Origin: Solea solea
Taxonomy: Eukaryota; Chordata; Actinopteri; Pleuronectiformes; Soleidae
Reading direction: 5' to 3'
DNA length: 64,000 nucleotides
Assembly: GCF_958295425.1 (NCBI RefSeq)
Contig: NC_081145.1
Location: 434,001 to 498,000, forward strand
The position numbers and the translations under genes are program-made. Positions 34,301 to 41,118 of this stretch are shown here, one piece after another; position 1 is the stretch's first letter; the number at the start of each line of letters is the position of its first letter. The notes beneath the pieces were generated by a model. The model saw nothing but the letters and a program-made list of their open reading frames with translations. It had not been told where the DNA came from and ran no database searches.

Positions 34301-37041
34301 TGTTAGTGTGTCAGAGTTAACGAGGTCGCTCCCACTTTCCAAGGTTGGAAATCTTACCATCGAAAATGGTGCATTCCGTCTGTAGTCGGAAGTGGAATTT
34401 TCGATGGATATAGAGACATAGAGTTGCACCAAATCTTTATATAGAGATATACATTTACCAAAACGTTGTCAGTCATGTTTCCAATGTAGCCAAACTCGCT
34501 GACGATGAACGCTAGCAGGTAAGTGGACATTTTCTCCGTTGTCTCAAAAACGGTCTGCTGCACTTCCAGTCCGTCTCTGGTGACATTGGTGGATTCTGTA
34601 GAAGAGGGAAAAAAATAAGTTCACCCCAAATGTAAAAGTGACACTTTTTGGTTTTTTTTTTATGACGTACTAACACAGTCAGAGCTGACTGTGTTTTGAG
34701 CACCCCTGCTGCTGAGGAGCACAGGCTCAAAACCAGATTTGCGTGACTTCATAAAAGGCAAATCTGATGAAATTCTACATCAGTTTAAGTCCACTATATC
34801 TTTAAGACCATGTAGAACATTAGCACATTACATTACATGTCCACGTCTTATCTCACTGTTAGACTTTTCCAACAGGAAAGTCAAGTTTGTAAAGCACTCA
34901 CTCTCCCACACCAAAGTCTGGAGAGAAAATCAGTGATTTTAACATCACACACACAGTTGTTGATCCACTGCTGCCTCTATCACTAAGTTCAAATGTCTGA
35001 TTTTGTCACTTCAGTTAACTTTAGTGACACAAAGTGACCACACGAGGCAGCAAGTTCACTTGGCCACGGGGCAGCGCCGTAGGGTCGCCGGTTCAAATCC
35101 CCACCCGGCCAAAAAGGGCTGGGGTACCCCTGAGCAAGGTACCCAACCCCCAATGCTCCCCGGGCGCTACTCAGTGTGGCAGCCCACTGCTTCTAATTCT
35201 AGGATGGGTCAAATGCAGAGGAATACTTTCCCTAATGGGGTTAATACAAACTTGACTTTCCTGTTGGAAAAGTCTGTCTCACAGTGAGATAAATACGTGA
35301 ACATGTGACTTAGATACAACTTGTGAAACTGGTGTCACACCCACAGCTGTGGAAGGAAACAAACAAACGCTCATTATCCTGTCACAACCATTTGGGAAAT
35401 TCAGTTAATATTTGCGAGACATTTTCATAGAAACCAGTCGTCACCTTTCTCCCTGCCGTTGGACAGAGCCACGGTTCCTCGGTCGTGGATCAGAGTGATG
35501 TCGAAAAATGCTTTCATGGCCGGTTCATCAAAACAAGGGAAAGCCTTCCTGGCGTCTGTCGGCTGCATCTGAGTCGTAGCAACGACCCTGAAAGAAAACG
35601 GACAAATGGACAAACGTTTGAGTCCTCATGACTTCGGATTGATTTCATTTCGTCAAACACAGAAGACCAAAGATTCTCAGCCTCGCCGTGTCAAAGGTCA
35701 ACAAGCATGTCCGTTTTAGAAATAAAGATGTAAACAGTGACAAGTAAAAACATCAGCTAATATCAGCTAATGTGAGCTAACATCATCAGCTAACATCACC
35801 AGCTAACATCAGCTAACATCAACATATAACTTTCTGATAAATGATGGCATATGAGTAGAACTGGAGAGAAGTGTAAATGCAGGGTTTACTTTTTCTGTCC
35901 GTCCTCCATGTATTCACTCCTGTAGAAGCCTCCCAGATCATCGGCCAGCTCTCCTGTGAAGTTGGTCCACAGCTGGTACCTGTGGTTTTTCAGCAGTTTA
36001 CTGTGCAGCTGCAGGACCAGGTACTGAGTCTCAGGCTGGAGCCAGGAGGATCTGATGGCCGGAGCCTCCACTCCAGGGCTGACAGACGTGAGCACAGCCA
36101 AATGTCCAGCATGTTTGAAATAGTTCAGCTTGTTGGAGTGAATGAGGATCAGGTCGGTGTCCTCGGTACAATTGAACTGGACAGAGGAGTCACCTGACAC
36201 AACGACGACAACAACACAACCTGTCACTGCTGTGACCAACAAAACCAGTCTGAGCTTTAAAGTGTGGTTATGTGACGTACTAACACGGTCAAAGCTGGAA
36301 AAAACTGATTTCAGCGACTTCATAAAAGTCAAATCTAATACAAATCTAAGTCAGTGTAAGTCTACGATGTCTTCAGAACACGTCCACGTCTTTATCTCAC
36401 GGTGAGACACATTTTTCCAACAGGAAACTGAAGTTTGTAAACCACTCACTCTCCCACACCAAAGTCCATAGAGAAGATCAGTGATTTTAGGAGATAAAGA
36501 CTTGATCATGTGACGTAGATATCATAGACTTAGACTGACGTAGATTTTATTATCTTTTGCCTGATAATCCACATTTCTATTCTAACCTATGATGAATGAT
36601 GTCTTTTATCTTCATAGATTTTCTCTCTCTCTGTCGTCAAACTCCTGCAGGTGTTACGTTTTCCGGCCAAGGTAGACTCCAGAGTCAAACCAGTGTGGAG
36701 GAAAAGGAACCAAATCAGAGGCTTAGAGACAATGTAGACTTACCAGTGAAGACGTAGAGCCCTGTTTCATCTGGCGTCAGTCGTGGCCACAGCGTGACGT
36801 TGTAGTGCTCGGGCACCAGGCTCTTTGGGAGTCGATACTTGTCCCAGGGTTCGTTGGAAGGAGCCGGAGTCGTGACCGTCGGTGCGTCTGTCGTTGGTGC
36901 ATCTGTCGGTGAGGTCGGGACGTTCTTAGCCTTTTCCTGTGAGTACACGACGGACAGAGCAATGATGGTGGCCACAGCTCCTGCGCCCAGGATGAGGCCC
37001 ACGATCCCGAGCCCTTTACTGATGTAGAAACCTTTTCCCAT
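16183..37041 (-). CDS. anpep: Aminopeptidase N (CD13), complete, 21 coding exons
   Basis: This is an M1-family zinc aminopeptidase that removes neutral N-terminal residues from peptides at the cell surface, typically on brush borders. Exons in transcript order: 37041-36744, 36193-35890, 35587-35445, 34595-34459, 33720-33594, 31952-31798, 31412-31299, 29125-28982, 27365-27300, 27001-26936, 26828-26650, 26310-26231, 25481-25354, 24789-24734, 23959-23812, 23733-23642, 23474-23367, 22572-22405, 21652-21512, 16984-16903, 16338-16183. They sum to 2892 nt, giving 963 residues (human ANPEP has 967), and every splice phase agrees. Seen motifs: cytoplasmic M-G-K-G-F-Y-I-S-K, a transmembrane anchor at about residues 9-33, a Ser/Thr/Pro stalk, G-A-M-E-N at 347-351, zinc ligands H383/H387 in H-E-L-A-H, E406 in N-E-G-F, and a transition-state Tyr at 472. 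The N-terminus is close to vertebrate ANPEP, not LNPEP or ERAP. Fish have anpep paralogs; which one this is cannot be told. One intron has GC-AG ends and the last codons overlap a MITE. Confidence 0.96.
16421..16697. mobile_element. Palindromic MITE copy b with perfect 17-bp TIRs
   Basis: Left ATATCTTACGTCACATG (16421-16437) is exactly inverted at 16681-16697. Between them lie CTCACTCTCCCACACCAAAG and the GGAGCTGCTGGTCCTCTGCT block shared with the other copies. It sits in anpep intron 20. Confidence 0.85.
16903..16984 (-). CDS. anpep: anpep exon 20
   Basis: Residues 885-912, beginning [13 protein letters not shown] 4.5-kb intron filled with satellites separates it from exon 19. Confidence 0.95.
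17246..17595. repeat. Short-unit minisatellite, CTAAAACTAAC type
   Basis: About 30 imperfect copies of a 10-12 bp unit (variants CTAAAACTAA, CTGAAACTAC, CTAAAATTAC) lie in anpep intron 19. Confidence 0.9.
17597..18046. repeat. 60-bp minisatellite, seven to eight copies
   Basis: The unit begins TAAGGTGAAACATAACAT and ends TTATTTGTTGTTGGAC. The last four copies are spaced exactly 60 bp apart (17827, 17887, 17947, 18007) and nearly identical, while earlier copies are shorter and diverged. This suggests recent expansion at the right end. Confidence 0.95.
18146..18171. repeat. (TA)n microsatellite
   Basis: An uninterrupted TA run in anpep intron 19. Confidence 0.9.
18732..19640. mobile_element. 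Foldback element built of CCTGATAATGTAATAA repeats
   Basis: The left arm (about 18732-19095) begins GCTTGTAGAACCTGATAATG. The right arm (about 19420-19640) ends CATTATCAGGTTCTACAAGGC, its near-perfect inverse. Each arm is made of many direct copies of TGATAATGTAATAA joined by unique linkers, and the linkers (e.g. TCCATTGAAAATG) are inverted in the other arm in mirrored order. The core (about 19095-19420) is unique sequence with no reading frame. The structure resembles a Foldback-type or long-TIR non-autonomous DNA transposon. No target duplication could be fixed. Confidence 0.75.
20153..21435. repeat. 21-bp minisatellite with ~452-bp higher-order repeat
   Basis: The unit is about TTTACTGTGGTATTTAAATGT (21 bp), roughly 55 imperfect copies, with TGTGGT insertions that vary the length. 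A block at about 20227-20660 recurs almost exactly at 20679-21030, i.e. 452 bp later, including the same rare variants (ACTGCG, ACTATGG). All long plus-strand frames here (F-K-C-F-T-V-V heptads) are products of the repeat. Confidence 0.95.
21512..21652 (-). CDS. anpep: anpep exon 19
   Basis: Residues 838-884 with [11 protein letters not shown] and [10 protein letters not shown] roughly 280-bp polypyrimidine tract (coding strand) lies just upstream of its acceptor. Confidence 0.95.
21681..21958. repeat. (GA/GGGA)n purine tract in anpep intron 18
   Basis: Almost 280 bp are purine-only on the plus strand, hence polypyrimidine in the anpep transcript, starting about 30 bp upstream of the exon 19 acceptor. 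Frames through it on both strands are low-complexity artefacts. Confidence 0.95.
22102..22245 (+). mobile_element. tRNA-derived SINE with L2-type tail
   Basis: The head has an A-box-like TGGCTCAGTGGTTTAGA and a degenerate B box (GGTCACCGATTCAACTCC). The 3' end GTCGCTTTGGATAAAAGCG and CCAAATGACATGTAATGTAA is the tail shared by fish L2-type LINEs and their SINEs. It is too diverged to be a tRNA gene. Confidence 0.8.
22405..22572 (-). CDS. anpep: anpep exon 18
   Basis: Residues 782-837 with the conserved [12 protein letters not shown] and [10 protein letters not shown]. Confidence 0.95.
22640..23320. other. T-rich low-complexity intron 17 of anpep
   Basis: Irregular recurrences of TTTTTGTAACATT-like words suggest an old decayed tandem repeat. 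Nothing else is visible. Confidence 0.6.
23367..23474 (-). CDS. anpep: anpep exon 17
   Basis: Residues 746-781, [11 protein letters not shown] through F-K-Q-W-M. Donor AACAC|GTAAGT. Confidence 0.93.
23642..23733 (-). CDS. anpep: anpep exon 16
   Basis: Residues 716-745, beginning K-Y-L-Q-R-Q-V. The upstream intron is only 78 bp. Confidence 0.93.
23812..23959 (-). CDS. anpep: anpep exon 15
   Basis: Residues 666-715 with Y-M-P-W-S-S-A and [11 protein letters not shown]. The acceptor AAAG|AGCAAAG was chosen because it preserves phase. Confidence 0.93.
24103..24420. repeat. 35-bp satellite, nine copies, each with a CACGTG motif
   Basis: ACGACACTCTCTGACCAATC plus GTGTGATCACACGTG repeats at 24121, 24156, 24191, 24226, 24261, 24296, 24331, 24366 and 24401. 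Most copies hold a palindromic E-box CACGTG and the palindrome GTGATCAC. It lies in anpep intron 14. A related CACTCTCTGACCAATC word occurs near 61210 in dnaaf4 intron 1. Confidence 0.95.
24734..24789 (-). CDS. anpep: anpep exon 14
   Basis: The shortest exon (56 nt), residues 648-665: [19 protein letters not shown]. Confidence 0.94.
24861..25330. repeat. TA/TACATA microsatellites in anpep intron 13
   Basis: Two blocks (24861-24985 and 25063-25330) of TATATACATATG-type repeats flank about 75 bp of unique sequence. Frames through them are artefacts. Confidence 0.9.
25354..25481 (-). CDS. anpep: anpep exon 13
   Basis: Residues 605-647 with the conserved [12 protein letters not shown]. The acceptor is TAG rather than CAG. 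Confidence 0.94.
25770..26162. mobile_element. Palindromic MITE copy c, near full length
   Basis: Left CTACGTCACACACGTCTTTATC and right CAGTGAGATAAAGACGTAC are inverted. Both arms contain the TTCCTGT/ACAGGAA and CACTCTCCCACACC/GGTGTGGGAGAGTG blocks. It lies in anpep intron 12. Confidence 0.8.
26231..26310 (-). CDS. anpep: anpep exon 12
   Basis: Residues 578-604 with W-I-V-P-I-R-W-M, the start of the C-terminal domain. Donor ATCAG|GTAACA. Confidence 0.93.
26650..26828 (-). CDS. anpep: anpep exon 11
   Basis: Residues 519-577, including [13 protein letters not shown] and [10 protein letters not shown]. Donor CTATAA|GTGCGT. Confidence 0.95.
26936..27001 (-). CDS. anpep: anpep exon 10, followed by a GC-AG intron
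   Basis: A 66-nt exon, residues 497-518, reading [14 protein letters not shown]. Only the boundary AAACG|GCATGT keeps the frame with exon 11, so the 107-bp intron (26829-26935) starts with GC rather than GT. Confidence 0.88.
27300..27365 (-). CDS. anpep: anpep exon 9
   Basis: A 66-nt exon, residues 475-496, reading [12 protein letters not shown] and continuing through E-E-V-F-K-E-G-L-K. Donor CTCAAG|GTAAAC. Confidence 0.95.
27640..28600. mobile_element. Palindromic MITE copy d, split by a ~630-bp insertion
   Basis: The left part (27640-27882) stops at AAATCACTGATTTTCTCTGTG. The right part (28512-28600) resumes with GAGAGTGAGTGCTTTACAAGC and ends GATAAAGACGTGAACATG. The insertion between them includes a SINE head at 27976-28060. 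It lies in anpep intron 8. Confidence 0.7.
27976..28060 (+). repeat. tRNA-derived SINE head, truncated
   Basis: GGTGGCTCAGTGGTAGAGTG (A box) and GGGTTCAAATCCCGGC (B box) are well formed, but the sequence does not fold into a complete tRNA and loses similarity after about 85 bp. It is probably a SINE fragment. Confidence 0.6.
28982..29125 (-). CDS. anpep: anpep exon 8: catalytic tyrosine
   Basis: Residues 427-474. Ends S-Y-S-K; Tyr472 lies 89 residues after the first zinc His, the spacing of the transition-state-stabilising Tyr in human ANPEP (His388/Tyr477). Confidence 0.95.
29195..31200. repeat. TAGTTAGTAGATACTAG satellite with ~1.1-kb higher-order repeat
   Basis: About 2 kb of variable TAGTTAGTAGATAC / TAGTTAGTGGTTAG words fill anpep intron 7. 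Two rare non-repeat words recur: GAACCTGAGTATTTTTAG at about 30098 and 31211, and ATTGAATTGAATAGATAATA at 29891 and 31054. This shows a large-scale duplication with a period of about 1.11-1.16 kb. The second copy also contains a LINE tail (about 31007-31070) matching the L2 tail near 54900. Confidence 0.9.
31299..31412 (-). CDS. anpep: anpep exon 7: third zinc ligand
   Basis: Residues 389-426, starting W-F-G-N-L-V-T. Glu406 in [11 protein letters not shown] is the third zinc ligand. Donor ATGTG|GTAAGA. Confidence 0.95.
31798..31952 (-). CDS. anpep: anpep exon 6: GAMEN and HEXXH
   Basis: Residues 337-388. G-A-M-E-N (347-351) binds the free amino end of the substrate. H-E-L-A-H (383-387) supplies two zinc ligands and the catalytic Glu384. 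The donor is ATG|GTTCGG, a weak GT site. Confidence 0.95.
31953..33593. other. anpep intron 5, unclear repeat content
   Basis: No exon is visible. At 32440-32600 the plus strand reads [13 protein letters not shown], which resembles the C-terminal end of jockey-superfamily LINE polymerases, so a truncated plus-strand LINE end is possible. Confidence 0.35.
33594..33720 (-). CDS. anpep: anpep exon 5
   Basis: Residues 295-336, reading [10 protein letters not shown] and later F-F-E-Q-Y-Y; the conserved Y-P-L-P-K-S lies at the 3' edge. Donor ATCCG|GTCAGT. Confidence 0.93.
34083..34142. repeat. 18-bp tandem repeat with terminal inverted motif
   Basis: GATCCGGCTCCTCGA is repeated three times, framed by GGCTCTTTGAAAAG and CTTCAAAGAGCC. 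This looks like the decayed end of a hAT-type element spanning about 33870-34160 in anpep intron 4. Confidence 0.6.
34459..34595 (-). CDS. anpep: anpep exon 4
   Basis: Residues 249-294, including T-F-E-type strand residues and [13 protein letters not shown]. Donor TTTTG|GTAAATG. Confidence 0.93.
34665..35310. mobile_element. Palindromic MITE copy e with a nested SINE
   Basis: It starts near GACGTACTAACACAGTCA, shared with copy f. It continues through CTTATCTCACTGTTAGACTT and CACTCTCCCACACCAAAGTC, and ends TCTCACAGTGAGATAAATAC and GTGAACATGTGAC. A SINE (35048-35250) is inserted next to its ACGAGGCAGCA block. It lies in anpep intron 3. Confidence 0.75.
35048..35250 (+). mobile_element. tRNA-derived SINE inside a MITE
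   Basis: It has a B-box-like GGTTCAAATCC and then the body CCCTGAGCAAGGTACCCAAC, and CTCCCCGGGCGC with GGGTCAAATGCAGAGGA. This is a widely dispersed percomorph SINE type. It interrupts copy e, so it is the younger of the two. Confidence 0.8.
35445..35587 (-). CDS. anpep: anpep exon 3
   Basis: Residues 201-248. Carries the M1 signature [18 protein letters not shown], which includes the conserved Gln of the anionic binding site. Confidence 0.95.
35755..35823. repeat. TCAGCTAACATCA short tandem repeat
   Basis: Five to six imperfect 11-15 bp copies in anpep intron 2. Confidence 0.8.
35890..36193 (-). CDS. anpep: anpep exon 2: N-terminal beta domain
   Basis: Residues 100-200. Includes the N-glycosylation sequons N-C-T and N-F-T and the conserved G-G-F-Y-R-S-E-Y at its end. 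Acceptor TGTCAG|GTGAC, donor AAAAA|GTAAAC. Confidence 0.95.
36265..36530. mobile_element. Palindromic MITE copy f
   Basis: GACGTACTAACACGGTCA at the left, CTCACTCTCCCACACCAAAG in the middle, and a right end GATCATGTGACGTAGATATC. The right arm is mostly deleted. It lies in anpep intron 1, the intron nearest the promoter. Confidence 0.75.
36744..37041 (-). CDS. anpep: anpep exon 1: cytoplasmic tail, membrane anchor, stalk
   Basis: Residues 1-99. The ATG at 37041 starts [12 protein letters not shown], followed by a hydrophobic segment (about residues 9-33, ending S-V-V-Y-S-Q) that acts as a type II signal anchor. A T/P/S-rich juxtamembrane stalk follows ([11 protein letters not shown]), likely O-glycosylated. 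The mature ectodomain begins at W-D-K-Y-R-L-P. The donor is G|GTAAGT. Confidence 0.95.
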
Positions 37042-37117
37042 GACCGCTGTCTGTCTGTCTGTCTGGGCACACTGTTACACACTGTTACACACTGAGAGAT
37101 CGTCAGCAGAGATTTGA

Positions 37118-37126
37118 CCTTTTATA
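37118..37126 (-). promoter_or_regulatory. TATA box of anpep
   Basis: TATAAAAGG on the minus strand lies 77 bp before the ATG. Transcription would then start near 37090 with a short 5' UTR containing a (CAGA)n run. Inferred from motif and position only. Confidence 0.65.
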
Positions 37127-38345
37127 TGAACCTTGTTTTGCATCTTCCCTCCCATTCAACTGCAACAGGTGACACATTTTACCCTCTTGACCCAGAGAAG
37201 GCCACACACACACACATGCACGCACACACGCACGCACGCACACACAAACTGACAAACTTTAAAAGAAACAACTCAATGAATGAAGTTCATTTAAAGTTAA
37301 TTTTGAGGTGAATTGCTGAACGAGCTCCAGTTGGTAAGAATTCTGTGGAACTTGGAGAAACATGAGCTGAATATGAACGAGAATCTATAGGAAAATTAAA
37401 ACTTTGCAGAAAATGAACGCTTGCCTTGTTTGTTTTTTGCTGCAGAATCTGCAGAGTCATTTATCTGTGGTTACAGTTTAACAGAAATGAACCTTTTTTA
37501 CGAGCATTTTATGGCGAAGCTGCTGTAAAAAACAAAGATGTTAGAGAGGAAAATCAGTTATGACTGTGTCTGTGTGTGTGTGTATATTATTATCATTATT
37601 ATTATTATTATTATAATAATATTATTATATTATGATCATTATTATTATTGTTAAAACATCATTTTGGTTGAAGAGCTTATTGAAATTTGAAGATGGATAT
37701 GGATCATGCATAAAATCGCTGTTGTCCATGAATTTTCAAATTTAATGTTGTACAAACAAAGAAAGATTATTTCTGGATTAAGTTTAATTTGACAAATAAA
37801 TAAGTAAATAATTTTAGTTACAAACAGGTTTTTGAAATATTTCTCACATCTTCTTCTTCTATAACCTTGAATCCTGAGTAGGTAATAAAGCTCTGTTGCT
37901 ATGGAGACGGAGAGAGAAAGACTGCGGCGTCAGCTTCTGAATGTGCAGTAAAAGTAAAAGAATACTCAGATAATGGCCGACAGTTAAACATTGATCTGAC
38001 AGTGAGTCAAACTCTCCTTTGACGCCGACCTGCGCCTGACACAGAGGAGATGTTGCAGTTGTATAAGTTGTAGATAAGTGTGCTGGTGTCAGTGGAATGT
38101 CCCGTAAATGAAGACGAAATAAAGATCTTTCACAACGATAAGTCAATAAAACATCGACCGGGCGATTGTTGAACGCGTCTGTGTCCTTGTGTTTATCTCT
38201 GTACCAATCTGATACAGAGATAAACTGAGACTGAAGGAAACACATAAAACACTTCAGGGATAACAAAGTACAAATACTCACATATGTGTACTTTACTTTC
38301 TTATTGATATGTGTGTATATATACATACATAGACATACATGTATG

Positions 38346-38389
<44 letters not shown>

Positions 38390-38635
38390 CATATATGCTA
38401 CTCTATGAATTTTGGTCTGGAAAACACTCAAATGTCTACATCTCTGTAGGAAATCAAATCTTGTTGCTGTGATCTCCTCTTACAAATATAAAGAGCAAAT
38501 TATAGGGGTGCCCAAACTTTTGCATACCACCATATATATATACATATACATCTATATATGTATATATATATATATATATATACGTATATATATACGTATA
38601 TATATACGTATATATACGTATATATATATATAGCG
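37127..38635. other. Intergenic region with microsatellites
   Basis: There is a (CA)n/(CG CA)n run at 37203-37247, an ATT-type repeat at 37580-37640 and TA-rich arrays at 38310-38395 and 38530-38635. GGGTGCCCAAACTTTTGCAT at about 38507 is typical of Tc1-like transposon termini in fish, so a small Tc1 remnant is possible. No gene was recognised; frames here are short and low-complexity. Confidence 0.6.
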
Positions 38636-38639
38636 AGGT

Positions 38640-39505
38640 GGACAACAGTATAATGCATGGATTAGTAACATTGAATTGAAATTATATAAAATAGACAGAA
38701 CATACTTGGCAAGACAAAACATAGACAACGATAGATTGATACTTGGGGGGGCAAGAGTGCCCCCCCAAGTAGGGTGCCAGCTTCCTGACTGGCCGGGCCA
38801 TATGCCCCAATCCCACCCACATCCCCAGCCAAGAAGGGGGCAACCTGTCAAGGCTAGGGACACGCCACGGCACCCCACGAGCGCCGCCGGGACCAGATAC
38901 CCCCGCACCCGACCGGAAGGTAGGCCCCCGGTGAGCACACCACCCCCGACGAGGCCGGACCCATACCCAGGCCACCACGGCATTCCCAACGACAGCCATC
39001 GCCAGACCCTGGCCCCACCCACAGCCCAGGGACAGTCCAGACCAGGCACACGCCCCACCCCAAGGGCCCCCAAAGCAAGTGTGCCCCCCCCCCACAAGGG
39101 ACAGAGGATGCACAAGTCCACCCCAGAGCGCAGCGGGGGCATAGCAGCACGCAACGCCCCAGAGGGCAGATCCCAGGGGGATCCCCCCCCCTGTTAGGGG
39201 CCAACTCCACCCCCCATCGCCCTAGCGTGCAGAGACCCAGAACCCCTACCCCCACCTACAGCACGGCGCCAGCCCAGCCCACTGCCAACCCCCACAACCC
39301 CCGCGGGCCCCCCAAGCAAGGCGGAAACCCCCCCACAGATCCACCCCGACCCCCGCAGGGCAGACCCACAGCCACCGAGGGACAGTAGGCCAAGGGCCAC
39401 CAACCCACACAGACCACCAGACAACCCCGGCATCCTAGATGCACGGCCCGCAGCACCACAGACCGACCAGAGAAGACACAGTCACCAACCCGCCCTAGGA
39501 AATAT
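38640..39505 (-). repeat. G-rich segment, probable LINE 3' UTR
   Basis: On the minus strand the segment is a run of GGGG-rich words between two AT-rich zones. It encodes nothing recognisable, and the overlapping frames on both strands are composition artefacts. G-rich 3' UTRs occur in L1-type LINEs, and an L1-like element in the same orientation is split just upstream, so I take it as that element's 3' UTR. It could instead belong to the Rex1-like LINE. Confidence 0.4.
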
Positions 39506-39532
39506 ATTTAAATTAGAGGGGCCCAGGTCAAA

Positions 39533-40975
39533 TCAAAGGGCCTTGTTGATAAGGCTAGTAGCAGACGGGAAAAAACTGTTCTTGTGGCGTGAGGTTCTGG
39601 TCCTGATGGACCGCAGCCTCCTGCCAGAGGGGAGTGACTCAAAAAGTTTCTGTCCAGGGTGGGAGGGATCAGCCATAATCTTTCCTGCACGCCTCAGAGT
39701 TCTGGAGGCGAACAGGTCCTGGAGAGATGGAAGATTGCAGCCAATGACCTTCTCTGCAGACCGAATGACACGCTGCAGTCTGCCCTTGTCCTTGGCCATG
39801 GCAGCAGCGTACCAGATGGTGATGGAGGAGGTGAGGATGGACTCAATGATGGAGGAGTAGAAGTGCACCATCATTGTCTTTGGCAGGTTGAATTTCTTCA
39901 GCTGCCGCAGGAAGTACATCCTCTGCTGCGCTTTTTTGATGAGAGAGCTGATGTTCAGCTCCCACTTGAGGTCCTGGGTGATGATAGTTCCCAGGAAGCG
40001 AAATGAATCCACAGTGTCAACTGTGGAGTCACAGAGGTTGATGGGGGCAGGTGAGGTTGAGTTCTTCCTGAAGTCCACGACCATCTCCACTGTCTTTAGA
40101 GCGTTGAGCTCTAGGTTGTTTCGGTTGCACCAAGTGACCAGCTGGTCAACCTCCCACCTGTAGGCGGACTCGTCACCATCAGAGATGAGTCCGATGAGGG
40201 TGGTGTCGTCCGCGAACTTCAGGAGCTTGACGGACTGGTGACTGGAGGTGCAGCTGTTTGTGTACAGGGAGAAGAGCAGAGGAGAAAGAACGCAGCCCTG
40301 GGGGGATCCGGTGCTGATGACCTGTGAGTCGGAGACATGTTTTCCCAGCTTCACATGCTGCTTCCTGTCAGACAGGAAGTCAGTGATCCACCTGCAGATG
40401 GAGTCAGGCACGCTCAGCTGGGAGAGCTTCCCCTGAAGCAGAGCCGGGATGATGGTGTTGAAGGCAGAGCTGAAATCCACAAACAGGATCCTGGCGTAGG
40501 TTCCTGCAGAGTCCAGGTGCTGGAGGATGTGGTGGAGGGCCAGATTAATTGCATCGTCTACAGACCTGTTGGCTCTGTAGGCAAACTGCAGTGGGTCCAG
40601 GAGGGGGTTGGTGATGGCTTTCAGGTGTGAAAGCACAAGACGCTCAAAGGACTTCATAACCACAGAGGTCAGGGCGACGGGTCTGTAGTCATTAAGTCCT
40701 GTGGTCCTTGGCTTTTTGGGAACAGGGATTATTGTCGAGGTCTTGAAGCAGGCTGGCACGTGACATGTCTCCAATGAGGTGTTGAAAATGTCTGTGAACA
40801 CTGGGGACAGCTGATCAGCGCAGTGCTTCAAGCTGGATGGGGAGACAGAATCTGGACCAGCTGCTTTCCTGGGATTCTGTTTCCTGAAGAGTTTGTTAAC
40901 GTCCCTCTCGTGGATGGAAAGAGTCAACACTGAGGTGGGTGGGGAGGTGGAGGGGGGGACCTTTAAGGTGGGCAT
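39533..40975 (-). CDS. Rex1-like LINE reverse transcriptase
   Basis: The 480-codon frame is open throughout. It has the jockey-superfamily RT order: N-P-R-K-A-A-G-P-D near residue 35, N-D-Y-R-P-V-A-L-T-S, L-D-P-L-Q-F-A-Y-R, F-V-D-F-S-S-A-F-N-T-I, G-S-P-Q-G-C-V-L-S-P-L-L-F, the catalytic F-A-D-D-T box, then F-R-F-L-G-T-I and a C-terminal S-G-R-R-L-R-S-I-R-T-R-T motif. There is no RNase H. It would prime on nicked DNA made by the endonuclease encoded upstream. The uninterrupted frame suggests a fairly young copy. Confidence 0.9.
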   Translation of the reverse strand: MPTLKVPPSTSPPTSVLTLSIHERDVNKLFRKQNPRKAAGPDSVSPSSLKHCADQLSPVFTDIFNTSLETCHVPACFKTSTIIPVPKKPRTTGLNDYRPVALTSVVMKSFERLVLSHLKAITNPLLDPLQFAYRANRSVDDAINLALHHILQHLDSAGTYARILFVDFSSAFNTIIPALLQGKLSQLSVPDSICRWITDFLSDRKQHVKLGKHVSDSQVISTGSPQGCVLSPLLFSLYTNSCTSSHQSVKLLKFADDTTLIGLISDGDESAYRWEVDQLVTWCNRNNLELNALKTVEMVVDFRKNSTSPAPINLCDSTVDTVDSFRFLGTIITQDLKWELNISSLIKKAQQRMYFLRQLKKFNLPKTMMVHFYSSIIESILTSSITIWYAAAMAKDKGRLQRVIRSAEKVIGCNLPSLQDLFASRTLRRAGKIMADPSHPGQKLFESLPSGRRLRSIRTRTSRHKNSFFPSATSLINKAL

Positions 40976-41118
40976 TGGTGGAGATGCCCAGGCCCCTGCG
41001 GTGGGGGAGGTGGAGGTGAAACACTGGAGCTGGGGGTGTTGGGAGGTGTTGTGGGGGATGGTTGCAGGACTGTCCCTCTGTCTTTCAAAGCGGGAGTAGA
41101 ACTCGTTCAGGTCGTTGG

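Noticed and set aside
38552..39459. Several overlapping long frames on both strands
   Set aside because: The region is extremely G/C-biased, all frames stay open for compositional reasons, and none shows a domain.
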